A stretch of 64,000 nt of DNA, from positions 4,588-68,587 of the forward strand of contig JBBRDM010000003.1 of NCBI GenBank assembly GCA_038203935.1, written 5' to 3'. Position 1 is the first letter of the stretch. The number at the start of each line of letters is the position of its first letter. This DNA is from JANXSG01 sp038203935. GTDB taxonomy: Bacteria > Armatimonadota > Chthonomonadetes > Chthonomonadales > Chthonomonadaceae. Both the position numbers and the translations under genes were made by a program. Of this stretch, positions 16,993 to 25,106 are shown piece after piece. The notes beneath the pieces are model-generated. The model was not told the DNA's origin. It searched no databases and worked only from the letters and a program-made list of their open reading frames with translations.

Positions 16993-18495
16993 CTACAATC
17001 CAAATATTCTATGCGCGAGATCCGTTTTGAGTATTCCATCCGGATCGCACTGCTGCTTCAAAGTCCAGAACTCTTCCAGAACTTCTTTACCAAGGTACGC
17101 TTCAGCAGTATCCTTATTCAATGTGCTGTCTTTGGCGAAGTAGAATCGACCTCCCGATTCTAAAACTATTTCATTCAGCCGCTCAGCCAGTTTCCACAGA
17201 TTCACCCTGTTCCGGTCGGTGATTGGAAAATCCAGCGCAAATGAGTATCCATCCACGGAATGAGTCAGAGAAAAATTATCTTTTTTATGCCGCTTGAATA
17301 CTCCCAGAAATGGGATTATTTTCGCCTCGTGACATAACTCCAATTGACGTGTGAAGCAGGCCTCCGCGTTGTCTGCTGGAATAAAACTCTGATACTGTAT
17401 CAGCCCGTTCGGTTTATATACAAATTTCCAGTCTGGTACGTAATCCAGCAGAAATGCAAATGCAGTATGAGACTGGAGTATTCGTTTATGGTTTCCCAGG
17501 ATAGCGCTGGAGGTATATTTTGCCCAGTTGAGCAGCTTCATTCCCGGATTATTTGCCAGGGGCTTCATACATCGCCACATGATCGATTTGGGAATAATGC
17601 CAAATATCGTCTCCGGCAGTTCCTGGTTTACAACCCTCAGAGTCTGTGCCGGCCTTGGATCTTGTCCTTCAGAGAGATAATTGGCTTGATGGATAAGTCC
17701 ACGGCCAAGCGCTCTGCCGCTTGCAAAACAGTCGATCCAGCCGACTAGATAGTCCGCACTATCCATTCGGGATTCGAATTCACAGATGGTCTCAGCCATG
17801 CTGCGGGTTGAAAGAGCATAGACGGAGAGATTTCCCGAATACACCTTCTTCATCTGCAGTGTGATGGTGATAAAACAGCCCAGCATCCCAAATCCGCCTA
17901 TCGCGGCATGAAAGAGTTTAGGATTCTGGCTCCTGCTGCAAACTCTGCGCAGACCTGCCGGTGTCAACAATTCAAACTCGGTAATATGGTCCCCAATCGG
18001 ACCCATCTTAAAATTGTTCTTGCCATGAAAATTCATGGCTGCGGCACCGCCAAGTGTTACAAACATCGTGCCGGAAACTACTGGAGGCCACCAGCCGTCT
18101 TCTATGCAGTACTGCCACAACTGCCGGAGAGTAACGCCCGGTTCTACTTTTACTATCCCAGTTTCCGGATTCCAGGCGAGAATACGATTCATCCTGGTCA
18201 GGTCGAGAGTGACATTCTCCGCAGAAAGGGAAGCATCTCCATAACTTCGTCCTCCGCCTCGCAGTCCAACTGTTCTGCCATGATCTTTCGCAGTTTTGAA
18301 AACGTCCAGGATGCCATCAACCGTGGCAGGCCGGTAAACATAAGCAAGTGTTGTCTTATTCATTCCCCAGGAATCTACTCGTTCGAGATGATCCAAAGGG
18401 AGCGCATGGAAACTGCTGGTTGATCCTCCTTTGGGTTCTGGATCGTTATGGGTTCGAGAGGTTTTGCTCTGCACGAGTGTGCTTTCGGCGCTCAT
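16993..18495 (-). CDS. DprE1-like FAD-binding oxidoreductase
   Basis: A 500-residue flavoenzyme of the PF01565 type. VGLRGGGRSYGDASL (about 75-90), VTLGGAAAMNFHGKNN (about 145-160) and IQYQSFIPADNAEACF match mycobacterial DprE1, the oxidase half of the epimerase that converts decaprenyl-phospho-ribose to arabinose. The FAD-proximal Lys in FYFAKDS is kept. The position equivalent to the drug-target Cys387 of M. tuberculosis appears to be Ala (YSFALDFPI), by memory alignment. The ATG at 18495 overlaps the upstream SDR stop (ATGA), so the pair is translationally coupled; a longer reading to 18558 runs into that gene. Other FAD/FMN sugar-lactone oxidases are the alternative. Confidence 0.72.
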   Translation of the reverse strand: MSAESTLVQSKTSRTHNDPEPKGGSTSSFHALPLDHLERVDSWGMNKTTLAYVYRPATVDGILDVFKTAKDHGRTVGLRGGGRSYGDASLSAENVTLDLTRMNRILAWNPETGIVKVEPGVTLRQLWQYCIEDGWWPPVVSGTMFVTLGGAAAMNFHGKNNFKMGPIGDHITEFELLTPAGLRRVCSRSQNPKLFHAAIGGFGMLGCFITITLQMKKVYSGNLSVYALSTRSMAETICEFESRMDSADYLVGWIDCFASGRALGRGLIHQANYLSEGQDPRPAQTLRVVNQELPETIFGIIPKSIMWRCMKPLANNPGMKLLNWAKYTSSAILGNHKRILQSHTAFAFLLDYVPDWKFVYKPNGLIQYQSFIPADNAEACFTRQLELCHEAKIIPFLGVFKRHKKDNFSLTHSVDGYSFALDFPITDRNRVNLWKLAERLNEIVLESGGRFYFAKDSTLNKDTAEAYLGKEVLEEFWTLKQQCDPDGILKTDLAHRIFGL

Positions 18496-19235
18496 ACATT
18501 TAACTTCTTGAAAATGAAAGAAGGTATGGATCGTATAACCCACATGATTGGCCGCCATTTGCCTGGAATATAAGCGGTGTGAACACCCCTGTGCGCGGCG
18601 GAAAGAATCTGTGCTGCTGCCGCTGCAGGAGAGATAACCATCGGTAGTTTATCCATTCCTTTTGTCATCGGCGTATCCACAGGTCCCGGCTTCACTGTGA
18701 CGACGGCTACTCCAGCCCTGCCAACTCGGTTCCTGATAGATTCCAGAAAGGCGTTCAGCGCTGCCTTTGATGCTCCATAAACCGGCATTCCTTTGCGCCC
18801 GCGATCACCCGCCACTGAAGATATACCCACAATCGTTCCTGAACCTGCGCGCTCGAAACGCTGTGCCGCTTCGTTTATCCAGGCGATTGCGCCCAGAAGA
18901 TTGACTTCGATATTCTGTCTGTCTTTTTCGAAACAGTACTCATCCGCCTCGATGCGCGGCATTACACCGGCAGAGTAGATGAAAAGCTCGAATCCGCCCA
19001 TGTCGAAAGCAATCTGCTGAATGAGTTCAGGTATCTCCTCTGTATTACACACATCATGCACGTAAGATCGAATTTTTCCACTGCCAGACACGCTTGCTGC
19101 CAGCTTTTCCAGTTCTTCGCTTCGCCTTGCTACTGCGGCGACTTCACATCCGGATTGCGCTAACTGCCTTGCCAATTCTGCACCTATGCCGGAGGACGCG
19201 CCGATTATCAACGCACGTTTCCACGACGACGCCAT
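18492..19235 (-). CDS. DprE2-like short-chain dehydrogenase
   Basis: A 247-residue SDR with the cofactor site IIGASSGIGAELARQLA, the NAG-equivalent YSAGVM, catalytic Ser in GISSVAGDRG and the YxxxK in VYGASKAAL. The C-terminus carries a hydrophobic basic segment (WRPIMWVIRSIPSFIFKKLNV) suggesting membrane association, as in DprE2. Together with the coupled DprE1-like gene it would reduce the keto-sugar intermediate with NAD(P)H. The extended -10 at 19317-19325 could start this transcript. Arabinan is not known to me in this phylum, so the lipid-linked sugar product is unknown. Confidence 0.72.
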   Translation of the reverse strand: MASSWKRALIIGASSGIGAELARQLAQSGCEVAAVARRSEELEKLAASVSGSGKIRSYVHDVCNTEEIPELIQQIAFDMGGFELFIYSAGVMPRIEADEYCFEKDRQNIEVNLLGAIAWINEAAQRFERAGSGTIVGISSVAGDRGRKGMPVYGASKAALNAFLESIRNRVGRAGVAVVTVKPGPVDTPMTKGMDKLPMVISPAAAAAQILSAAHRGVHTAYIPGKWRPIMWVIRSIPSFIFKKLNV

Positions 19236-19316
19236 ATCAACTGTTCTCTCCCGATCTAGATTAAATCATTTTGTGCAGTTCGCCTGCCTGTATATCTTTA
19301 CGGCAAACAATTTACT

Positions 19317-19325
19317 ATTATACCA
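19317..19325 (-). promoter_or_regulatory. Extended -10 promoter for the DprE2/DprE1 pair
   Basis: On the minus strand TGG-TATAAT reads 19325-19317, about 80 bases before the SDR start. No clear -35. The rest of 19236-19520 shows nothing I can support. Confidence 0.4.
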
Positions 19326-19520
19326 TATCGAGAGCGCCATTCAGACGATGTCCTGCCGAACGAATGTAACCAAAGATGTTGGAACAATCGAAATACTAAA
19401 AGAGTCATCCTTTTGATTCGGATATTAAAAATAATCTCGAACGATTTGTTTAGCATTTGCGTCATAAGATTCGATATTGTGAACGTCTGCAAAAACTAGT
19501 TTAAATTTTAGAGCCTTGTC

Positions 19521-19549
19521 TTGACAAAATTACTCTGTATGCATATAAT
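19521..19549 (+). promoter_or_regulatory. Consensus sigma-70 promoter
   Basis: TTGACA (19521-19526), exactly 17 bases, TATAAT (19544-19549): a perfect match to consensus. Transcription would start near 19556 and make a leader of about 310 bases before the ABC exporter gene. Confidence 0.85.
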
Positions 19550-19608
19550 AGGTAGAGTTTGAAATCCCCGGAAAGGAGTGCGGCGATACTGCATTCGCCT
19601 GAAAGATA

Positions 19609-19737
19609 ATGATTAATTTCCTCTTTATCAATAGCGTTGATTATCATTTCCATAACGGCAGTACGAGTCCGTCACTTCCATCAGCAGGAGGAGCAGGAAA
19701 AGGACCTATTGAGCGCCCCGGAGGATCCCAGACGTAG
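19609..19737 (+). CDS. Possible leader peptide (42 aa)
   Basis: An ATG at 19609 opens 42 codons ending at TAG 19735-19737, a Gly/Pro/Ser-rich peptide ending ERPGGSQT. The stop lies inside the antiterminator hairpin, and the codons for ERPGG overlap the antiterminator 5' strand. That geometry would let ribosome position control the downstream terminator. The ribosome-binding site (GAAAG three bases before ATG) is weak, so translation is unproven. Confidence 0.3.
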   Translation: MINFLFINSVDYHFHNGSTSPSLPSAGGAGKGPIERPGGSQT

Positions 19738-19769
19738 ATTAAAGCTGTTATCTACCAGGATTTCAACCG

Positions 19770-19814
19770 CTACGGGCGCGAAGCTGAACAAATCAGCCGC
19801 ACCGTAGTTTTTTT
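19770..19814 (+). terminator. Intrinsic terminator inside the leader
   Basis: Stem CTACGG-GCG-GCTGA (19770-19787, CGAA bulge) pairs with TCAGC-CGC-CCGTAG (19793-19807), followed by seven T (19808-19814). It lies only 52 bases before the start codon of the ABC gene and downstream of its promoter, so it must be conditional. Confidence 0.8.
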
Positions 19815-19865
19815 ATTGCCGGATTTCACCCGCATCGAACATTCCCCCAAAGAAGAGGAGGAGCC

Positions 19866-22070
19866 ATGTCGAAGTTTGCTGCCAAAGAGCAGTCACAATC
19901 AGACGAACAACAGAATCGCTCATTATCGGGCGAAGAGACTCTCATTCAACTCGAAGGCGACTTTGCCGAGGATGGCCAGTTCGGTATACGGCATTTAGAA
20001 GTGACCCACACCACAGTGCGAGTTCTGGAAAAAGGCGGCGCCGCATCCTTTCAGATTCCCATAGCGGATATCAAGTCCGCAAGAAACGAACCAATGGTCG
20101 GCGGCGGCTGCCTGGAGATAACTACCAAAACAGGCGAAATTCTTCCTGTTATCTCTTACTCACTCACTATTGCCGCCAAGTTTTCAGAAGCCGCAAGGGG
20201 TATCGAGCAGCTTGCCAAGGGTGAGCCGCTGCTGATCAATCTAAAAAAAGAACTTACTCGCTGCGTCAAGTGTAACCGCCTGCTGCCTGAGAAAGATGGA
20301 ATCTGTCCGGCCTGCGTTAATCGTCGAAAAACGTTTCTGCGAATCGCAGGCTATCTAAAGCCATATCGCAAACAGGCCATCTCGCTAGGCTTGCTTTCAG
20401 TGATGACTACGCTCATCAATCTTGCGCCTCCGCAGCTTAATGGCGCCATTATCGACACGGTGCTAATGTCGCATCGCAACCTGCCTCGTCTCTATACCTT
20501 TATAGGTTTGTGGGTGATGATTGTGATTGCAGCGACGATTGTTCAGATTATGACGGGGCGATTGATCGCATTTCTTGCCGGCAACATTGCCAGCGATCTA
20601 AGAGCAAGCGTTTATCGGGCCATCGAATTTTTGAAGGTTAGCTATTTCGACAAGAAACAGGTCGGGGCGATCACTAGTCGGGTAACACAGGACACCGACC
20701 GAGTGTGGGGCTTCCTTGTCGACGGTCTGCCATATGTTATCTCGAATGGCTTGATGCTGCTTGGAATTGTTGGATTCCTTTTTGCTACCAGTCTCAAACT
20801 GGCATTGTGGGTGCTGGCTCCCATGCCGGTCGTGATCTTAATCAGCGCGCTTGCCTGGAAACCTATTTCGCAGATGTTTTTCAAAGTCGGGCAGAAGTGG
20901 GCTAGATTTCACATGCACCTGAACGAATCACTTTCCGGTATACGAGTAGTCAAAGCGTTTGCCCGTGAAGATCATGAGTATTCGAAGTTCATGACCCGTA
21001 ATAACGAGCTGCGAGATGCCGGGGTGTATGTCGATACGAACTGGTATACCGTTTTTGGCGCGATGACGCTTTTCACCAGCCTTGGAGCGCTCATCAACTG
21101 GACGGTAGGCGGCGTGATGGTCTATCGCAGCGAAATGACTCTCGGTGACTTCATTAAAGTTAACCAGCTGCTCACATTGGTCTATGGACCGCTGCAGTGG
21201 TTCGGCCAGCTTAACAACTGGTTCAGTAAAGCCATGGCTGGCGCAGAGCGCATCTTCGAGATCATCGATGCTGAGTTCGAAGCTAAGGATGAAGTACATC
21301 CGCATGTGGAAATCACAGGTGAAGTGGAGTTTGAGAATGTGCGCTTCGGCTATGACAAGTCAAATCCGGTTCTGAAAGGTCTCACCTTTACGGCGAAACC
21401 AGGCGAGATGATCGGGCTGGTGGGGAAATCAGGCGCAGGTAAATCAACGACAATCAATCTGATTGCTCGCTTCTATGAGCCGGATGCCGGAACGATAAAG
21501 ATCGATGGAAGAGACTATCGTGAACTGGGACTGCAGGATATGCGGCACCAGATCGGTATTGTGCTACAGGAGCCGTTCCTATTCAATGGAAGTATTGCAG
21601 ACAATATCTCCTATGGTAAGCCTGAAGCGGCTTTCGAGGAGATTGTCGCTGCGGCGAAGGCCGCCAACGCCCATCACTTCATTCTGGGCAAGCCAGATGG
21701 ATACGACACGATGGTAGGTGAGAAAGGCGCGAAGCTTTCTGGTGGAGAGCGGCAGCGTGTTTCAATTGCGAGAGCAATACTCCACAATCCGCGCATCCTG
21801 ATTCTCGACGAGGCTACCTCATCGGTAGATGTAGAGACCGAGAAGCAGATACAGGAGGCGATCGCCAACCTCATCAAAGGCCGCACTACCTTCGCGATAG
21901 CGCACCGGCTGTCCACACTGCGCAATGCCAGCCGTTTGGTGGTACTGGAGAAAGGTGAAATCTGCGAGATGGGTACACATGCCGAACTGATGGAGAAGCA
22001 AGGCGCTTTCTATAATCTCGTACAGACGCAGAGCCAGGTTACCCAGATTATCGGTGCAGTCGAAGCATAG
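19866..22070 (+). CDS. ABC exporter (fused permease-ATPase) of the DUF1854-associated type
   Basis: A 734-residue half-transporter. An unusual N-terminal extension of about 155 residues holds a PH-like beta domain and a zinc ribbon (CVKCNRLLPEKDGICPAC). It is followed by a six-helix membrane domain (about 165-450) and an ATPase with Walker A GLVGKSGAGKST, Q-loop VLQEP, signature LSGGERQRVSIARA, Walker B ILILDEATSS and H-loop IAHRLST. The next gene encodes a DUF1854 protein; this pair is annotated in other bacteria as a cyanophycin-metabolism-associated ABC transporter, though no cyanophycin gene is visible here. The ATG is preceded by AGGAGGAG. Expression is probably controlled by the upstream attenuator. 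Substrate unknown. Confidence 0.88.
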   Translation: MSKFAAKEQSQSDEQQNRSLSGEETLIQLEGDFAEDGQFGIRHLEVTHTTVRVLEKGGAASFQIPIADIKSARNEPMVGGGCLEITTKTGEILPVISYSLTIAAKFSEAARGIEQLAKGEPLLINLKKELTRCVKCNRLLPEKDGICPACVNRRKTFLRIAGYLKPYRKQAISLGLLSVMTTLINLAPPQLNGAIIDTVLMSHRNLPRLYTFIGLWVMIVIAATIVQIMTGRLIAFLAGNIASDLRASVYRAIEFLKVSYFDKKQVGAITSRVTQDTDRVWGFLVDGLPYVISNGLMLLGIVGFLFATSLKLALWVLAPMPVVILISALAWKPISQMFFKVGQKWARFHMHLNESLSGIRVVKAFAREDHEYSKFMTRNNELRDAGVYVDTNWYTVFGAMTLFTSLGALINWTVGGVMVYRSEMTLGDFIKVNQLLTLVYGPLQWFGQLNNWFSKAMAGAERIFEIIDAEFEAKDEVHPHVEITGEVEFENVRFGYDKSNPVLKGLTFTAKPGEMIGLVGKSGAGKSTTINLIARFYEPDAGTIKIDGRDYRELGLQDMRHQIGIVLQEPFLFNGSIADNISYGKPEAAFEEIVAAAKAANAHHFILGKPDGYDTMVGEKGAKLSGGERQRVSIARAILHNPRILILDEATSSVDVETEKQIQEAIANLIKGRTTFAIAHRLSTLRNASRLVVLEKGEICEMGTHAELMEKQGAFYNLVQTQSQVTQIIGAVEA

Positions 22071-22228
22071 GGCTCAAGTTGCGGAAGTGTCAGTTTCGAT
22101 TATCGGAGATATTTTTATGGCATTATGTGATTCTGAGAGATACTTCGTGCTGCGAAGTATTTCTTCCCGATACCTGAGCCTTGAATGGAAACTGAATAGG
22201 CTTCACTCATTTAGAAAGAGGTGTTTAG

Positions 22229-22702
22229 TTGGAACTATCAGAGCTTAATCTATTCTACGAACCTAAAGATCGCCTCCGACTGACGGTGGGTAATGATCGA
22301 TCCTATCCGACCGTAAAGCCGGTATGGTCCGCGCCGCTCTCACGCCCGAACACCTATCTGGCGCTTCTGGACGGCAAAGGGCAGGAAATCGCAATGCTGC
22401 CGACGCTGAACTCGGTAGATAGTGATTCGCGCCAAGCAATAGAATCTGAACTAAGACGTCGGTATATGACGGCGACGATCACCTCTATTGTCCACGCCAG
22501 TGTGGAGTTTGGCGCCACCTATTGGAAAGTTGAGACGGACAGGGGACATCGTGATTTTGTCACCCAGAGCTTACAAGAGAACGCTATGTGGCTGGCCCCG
22601 ACGCACCTGCTTCTGCTGGATGTGGACGGCAACCGCTTCGAAATCCTCGATACTTCTGCTCTCGATGAAAAAAGCCGCAGTTTTATACGAGCGATTTTAT
22701 AG
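22229..22702 (+). CDS. DUF1854 domain protein
   Basis: A 157-residue protein with the DUF1854 pattern: LTVGNDRSYPTVKPVWSAPLS, LALLDGKGQEIAMLPTLNSVD, then WKVETDRGHRDFV and LLLLDVDGNRFEILDTSALDEKSRS. In other bacteria this domain accompanies an ABC exporter like the one just upstream, and is thought to be its partner. The start is TTG at 22229 with GAGGTG upstream. A 158-base gap separates it from the ABC gene; that gap carries a short hairpin (22141-22160) without a U-run, so the two genes are probably still one transcript. A terminator follows. Confidence 0.82.
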   Translation: MELSELNLFYEPKDRLRLTVGNDRSYPTVKPVWSAPLSRPNTYLALLDGKGQEIAMLPTLNSVDSDSRQAIESELRRRYMTATITSIVHASVEFGATYWKVETDRGHRDFVTQSLQENAMWLAPTHLLLLDVDGNRFEILDTSALDEKSRSFIRAIL

Positions 22703-22721
22703 ATTAGGACGAATTAAGTAT

Positions 22722-22762
22722 AGCCTTTCATTCTTCCCAGGATGAGAGGCTTTGATTTTTTT
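22722..22762 (+). terminator. Rho-independent terminator
   Basis: A 10-bp stem (22722-22731 with 22742-22751, one G-U) is followed by TTTGATTTTTTT. It ends the ABC/DUF1854 transcript. Confidence 0.85.
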
Positions 22763-22872
22763 AATTTAACTTGTGGAATTCGCAAGGATACCGCGACGTA
22801 GAAAGTGATAGTTCATCTATTAGGAACTCAGGACTGAAATTATCAAGAAAGAATGGGAGGCGTAACTTAGAA

Positions 22873-23604
22873 ATGGCTGAACAGAAAATTGCATTGATTA
22901 CTGGAGCTAATAAAGGAATTGGATTCGAAACTGCCAGGCAGCTTGGCGAGCAGGGAGTAAAAATTCTTCTTGGCTCTCGTGATCCCGGCAGAGGGACGGA
23001 AGCAGCGGCAAAACTTCAGAAAGACGGCCTCGATGTGGAAGCCATCACTATCGATGTTACTAATAGCGACAGCATTCAGACGGCAGCTGCAAAAGTAGCG
23101 CAAAAATATGGAAAACTTGATATTCTTGTGAATAATGCGGGCATCGGTACATTTGGTACTTCCGCGTCCGAGGAGACGGAAGAGGAGTGGCGGCGAGTTT
23201 TTGATACGAATGTATTCGGGTTAGTCAATACCACGCAGGCCTTTCTCCCGCTTCTGATGAAGTCGGATGCCGGCAGAATTGTGCAGCTCACAAGTATTCT
23301 TGGTTCACTAACACTCGCCTCCGATCCCAATTCTCCAATCGGTGGCGGCACCGGTCATGGCGCAGCATATGGGGCTTCGAAGTCTGCGGTGAATATGTAC
23401 ACGGTTCATCTGGCTAGAGAACTGGAAAAGACTTCCATCAAAGTGAATGCAGCGCATCCAGGCTGGGTTAAAACGGAATTAGGCGGGGATGGCGCGATGA
23501 TGGAAATCGTGGACGGCGCTAAAACCAGTGTTCAGCTTGCGCTGCTTCCCAACGATGGCCCAACAGGTGGATTCTTCCATCTCGGACAAACGCTGCCCTG
23601 GTAG
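22873..23604 (+). CDS. Short-chain dehydrogenase, carbonyl-reductase type
   Basis: A 243-residue SDR: cofactor site ALITGANKGIGFETARQL, NNAG in ILVNNAGIGTFG, catalytic Ser in VQLTSILGS, YxxxK in AYGASKSAV, and HPGWVKTELGG. This form resembles plant and bacterial carbonyl or menthone-type reductases that act alone on small carbonyls with NADPH. I chose the ATG at 22873 because it begins at MAEQKIALITG with GGGAGG upstream; the longer reading from 22771 adds a non-homologous lead. It is isolated by terminators and by the convergent M16 genes, so context says nothing about its substrate. Confidence 0.85.
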   Translation: MAEQKIALITGANKGIGFETARQLGEQGVKILLGSRDPGRGTEAAAKLQKDGLDVEAITIDVTNSDSIQTAAAKVAQKYGKLDILVNNAGIGTFGTSASEETEEEWRRVFDTNVFGLVNTTQAFLPLLMKSDAGRIVQLTSILGSLTLASDPNSPIGGGTGHGAAYGASKSAVNMYTVHLARELEKTSIKVNAAHPGWVKTELGGDGAMMEIVDGAKTSVQLALLPNDGPTGGFFHLGQTLPW

Positions 23605-23762
23605 ATTACCATTATTAATCTCGTTGAAAAAGTGATGAGGGTTATAATGGCAGCAAATTCTATGCTCAGTTACTTTTAAAAGTCTAGCTGATGACGGGCT
23701 TCCCAATAAGTCCATCGCAGTACACAGACACACGACTTGTCGACTTCGAAATGAGTTTCTAT

Positions 23763-25106
23763 TTAAAACTGAAAAATAGCCTCGCGGCTTAAATATTTCT
23801 TTGCGCATTGCATAATGTCTGCATAGGTGACAGATTTCAGTTTTGAATAGAAATTCGAATCGAAGTTATAACCTACCCCGGTAGATTCGAACCATGCCGG
23901 CATAAAAGCCCTTTCCCGAAGCCGTTCATACCGCTTCAGATCGAGACCGATTGCAAGTCCGCTTGCACGTTCTAATTCTGTGGAAGTGAGCGGCTCTGAG
24001 CTTAGTCTGTCTATTTCTTTCTGCAGCAATGCGATCGCATCTTTTTGGGTAAATTCCGTACCATCCCTAATTAATGAATGGGAAGCATCCCACTCTATGT
24101 AAGCAATTAAGGGACTATTTTGGTCTGGCCTATAGCTCACTCCCACCTGATATGCCAGCCCAAATTCATCACGTATTTTACTTATGAGGCGAGAACCATG
24201 CCCAATTCCTAGCGCGATTTGCAGAACCGTAAACGCAGCATAATCTGGGTTTGCAGCTCCTGGCGCAGCGAACGCCAGCATCACGCGATGGACCTTTCCC
24301 GGCCGATTTGAAGTGATAGTTTTCCCTTGCAAACCATTGAGGCTGTTTCCATCAAAAGTTGTAAAACTTTGCCTTGATGGCCGGTTGTAATTGTTCAGCT
24401 GCTCTCGGAAAACAGTGTATGCAGTGTTGGGATCAAATTTCCCAGCTACAGATATGGTTGTTTCAATCGGCGTGAAAACAGTCGCATAATACTGGGCGGC
24501 AATAGCAGGCGTTACACGGTCGAGAAGGTTTAAATCAATTTCAGGTTCTATATCAGTTTGCTTTGAGATTGATTCGATGAAATCTTCCAAATGTTCTGAG
24601 CCGTTATTCTGTGTTTTTTGCAGTTTATATCGCGCTAAATTCAAACCCGAGGATGTAAAGTCAGCATTTTTCAACACTTCTGAAAGCAGATGCGCTGCCG
24701 ATTCGAACTGCCCCGGAGAGGTATAGCAGGTGATAGCGATGTAGGAATTAGTTCGAACTACCTCAATGCTGCCTCCCACTTTTTGTAATTCTGCATTGAT
24801 GTCCTCAGAAGAACGAGTGGAACTGGCGTAAAATAACGAATTTGCTACGATTTCACTTATAACTTTCTCTGCTTTCGATTTTGCCGCTGGCAGGCGCACC
24901 ATCGCTGTAATAGCCAGCATATCCGAATCGGATTCTGGCTTTAATTTGAGCCTCACACCGCTCGGCAGAACTGTCATCGCCACTGTCCCTGTCGAATCGC
25001 TTTTGGGACTATTCTGATTAGGCAGGGCTTGGGCATATGATATTCCCACCATGATCATTAGGACCGCCGGAAGCAGGCTGCGCAATTTTCTCAACTTATT
25101 TAACAC
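23763..25106 (-). CDS. M16 peptidase-family subunit lacking the zinc motif
   Basis: A 447-residue secreted protein (signal peptide about residues 10-27) with the pitrilysin two-domain fold: LPSGVRLKLKPESDSDMLAITAMVRL at the start and a second half with GIGHGSRLISKIRDEFGLAYQVGVSY, typical of M16 C-domains. The HxxEH zinc motif is absent where expected (EIVANSLFY). It therefore probably acts as the non-catalytic partner of the upstream gene, with which it overlaps by 11 bases (GTG start inside the other gene's end). Paired active and inactive M16 subunits are common in bacteria. Confidence 0.8.
   Translation of the reverse strand: MLNKLRKLRSLLPAVLMIMVGISYAQALPNQNSPKSDSTGTVAMTVLPSGVRLKLKPESDSDMLAITAMVRLPAAKSKAEKVISEIVANSLFYASSTRSSEDINAELQKVGGSIEVVRTNSYIAITCYTSPGQFESAAHLLSEVLKNADFTSSGLNLARYKLQKTQNNGSEHLEDFIESISKQTDIEPEIDLNLLDRVTPAIAAQYYATVFTPIETTISVAGKFDPNTAYTVFREQLNNYNRPSRQSFTTFDGNSLNGLQGKTITSNRPGKVHRVMLAFAAPGAANPDYAAFTVLQIALGIGHGSRLISKIRDEFGLAYQVGVSYRPDQNSPLIAYIEWDASHSLIRDGTEFTQKDAIALLQKEIDRLSSEPLTSTELERASGLAIGLDLKRYERLRERAFMPAWFESTGVGYNFDSNFYSKLKSVTYADIMQCAKKYLSREAIFQF

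Larger units (their letters stand above)
19556..19815 (+). promoter_or_regulatory. Structured attenuator or riboswitch-like leader
   Basis: This untranslated leader holds mutually exclusive folds. Near the 5' end, hairpin GGCGA/TCGCC (19582-19586 with 19595-19599) has a loop TACTGC (19587-19592) complementary to GCAGTA at 19658-19663, a possible pseudoknot around a GATAAT/ATTATC stem (19605-19610 with 19640-19645). Downstream, GCGCCC (19713-19718) can pair with GGGCGC (19774-19779), enclosing a GTAGAT/ATCTAC hairpin; this would break the terminator stem that starts at 19770. The layout is that of a transcription attenuator controlling the ABC exporter. I recognise no known riboswitch class in it. 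Confidence 0.6.

Noticed and set aside
19298..19492. 64-residue minus-strand frame upstream of the DprE2-like gene
   Set aside because: No ribosome site, no domain, and it overlaps the extended -10 promoter.
19578..19665. Resemblance of the leader hairpin to the fluoride (crcB) riboswitch
   Set aside because: The GGCGAT...TTCGCC hairpin and pseudoknot are reminiscent, but the downstream conserved segments of that class are missing and the regulated gene is not a fluoride exporter.
19556..19815. T-box, ydaO (c-di-AMP), glycine or ykkC riboswitch
   Set aside because: None of the core sequences of these classes that I know can be found in the leader.
22139..22162. Hairpin between the ABC and DUF1854 genes as a terminator
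   Set aside because: Only an 8-bp stem and no U-run; the two genes work together in other bacteria.
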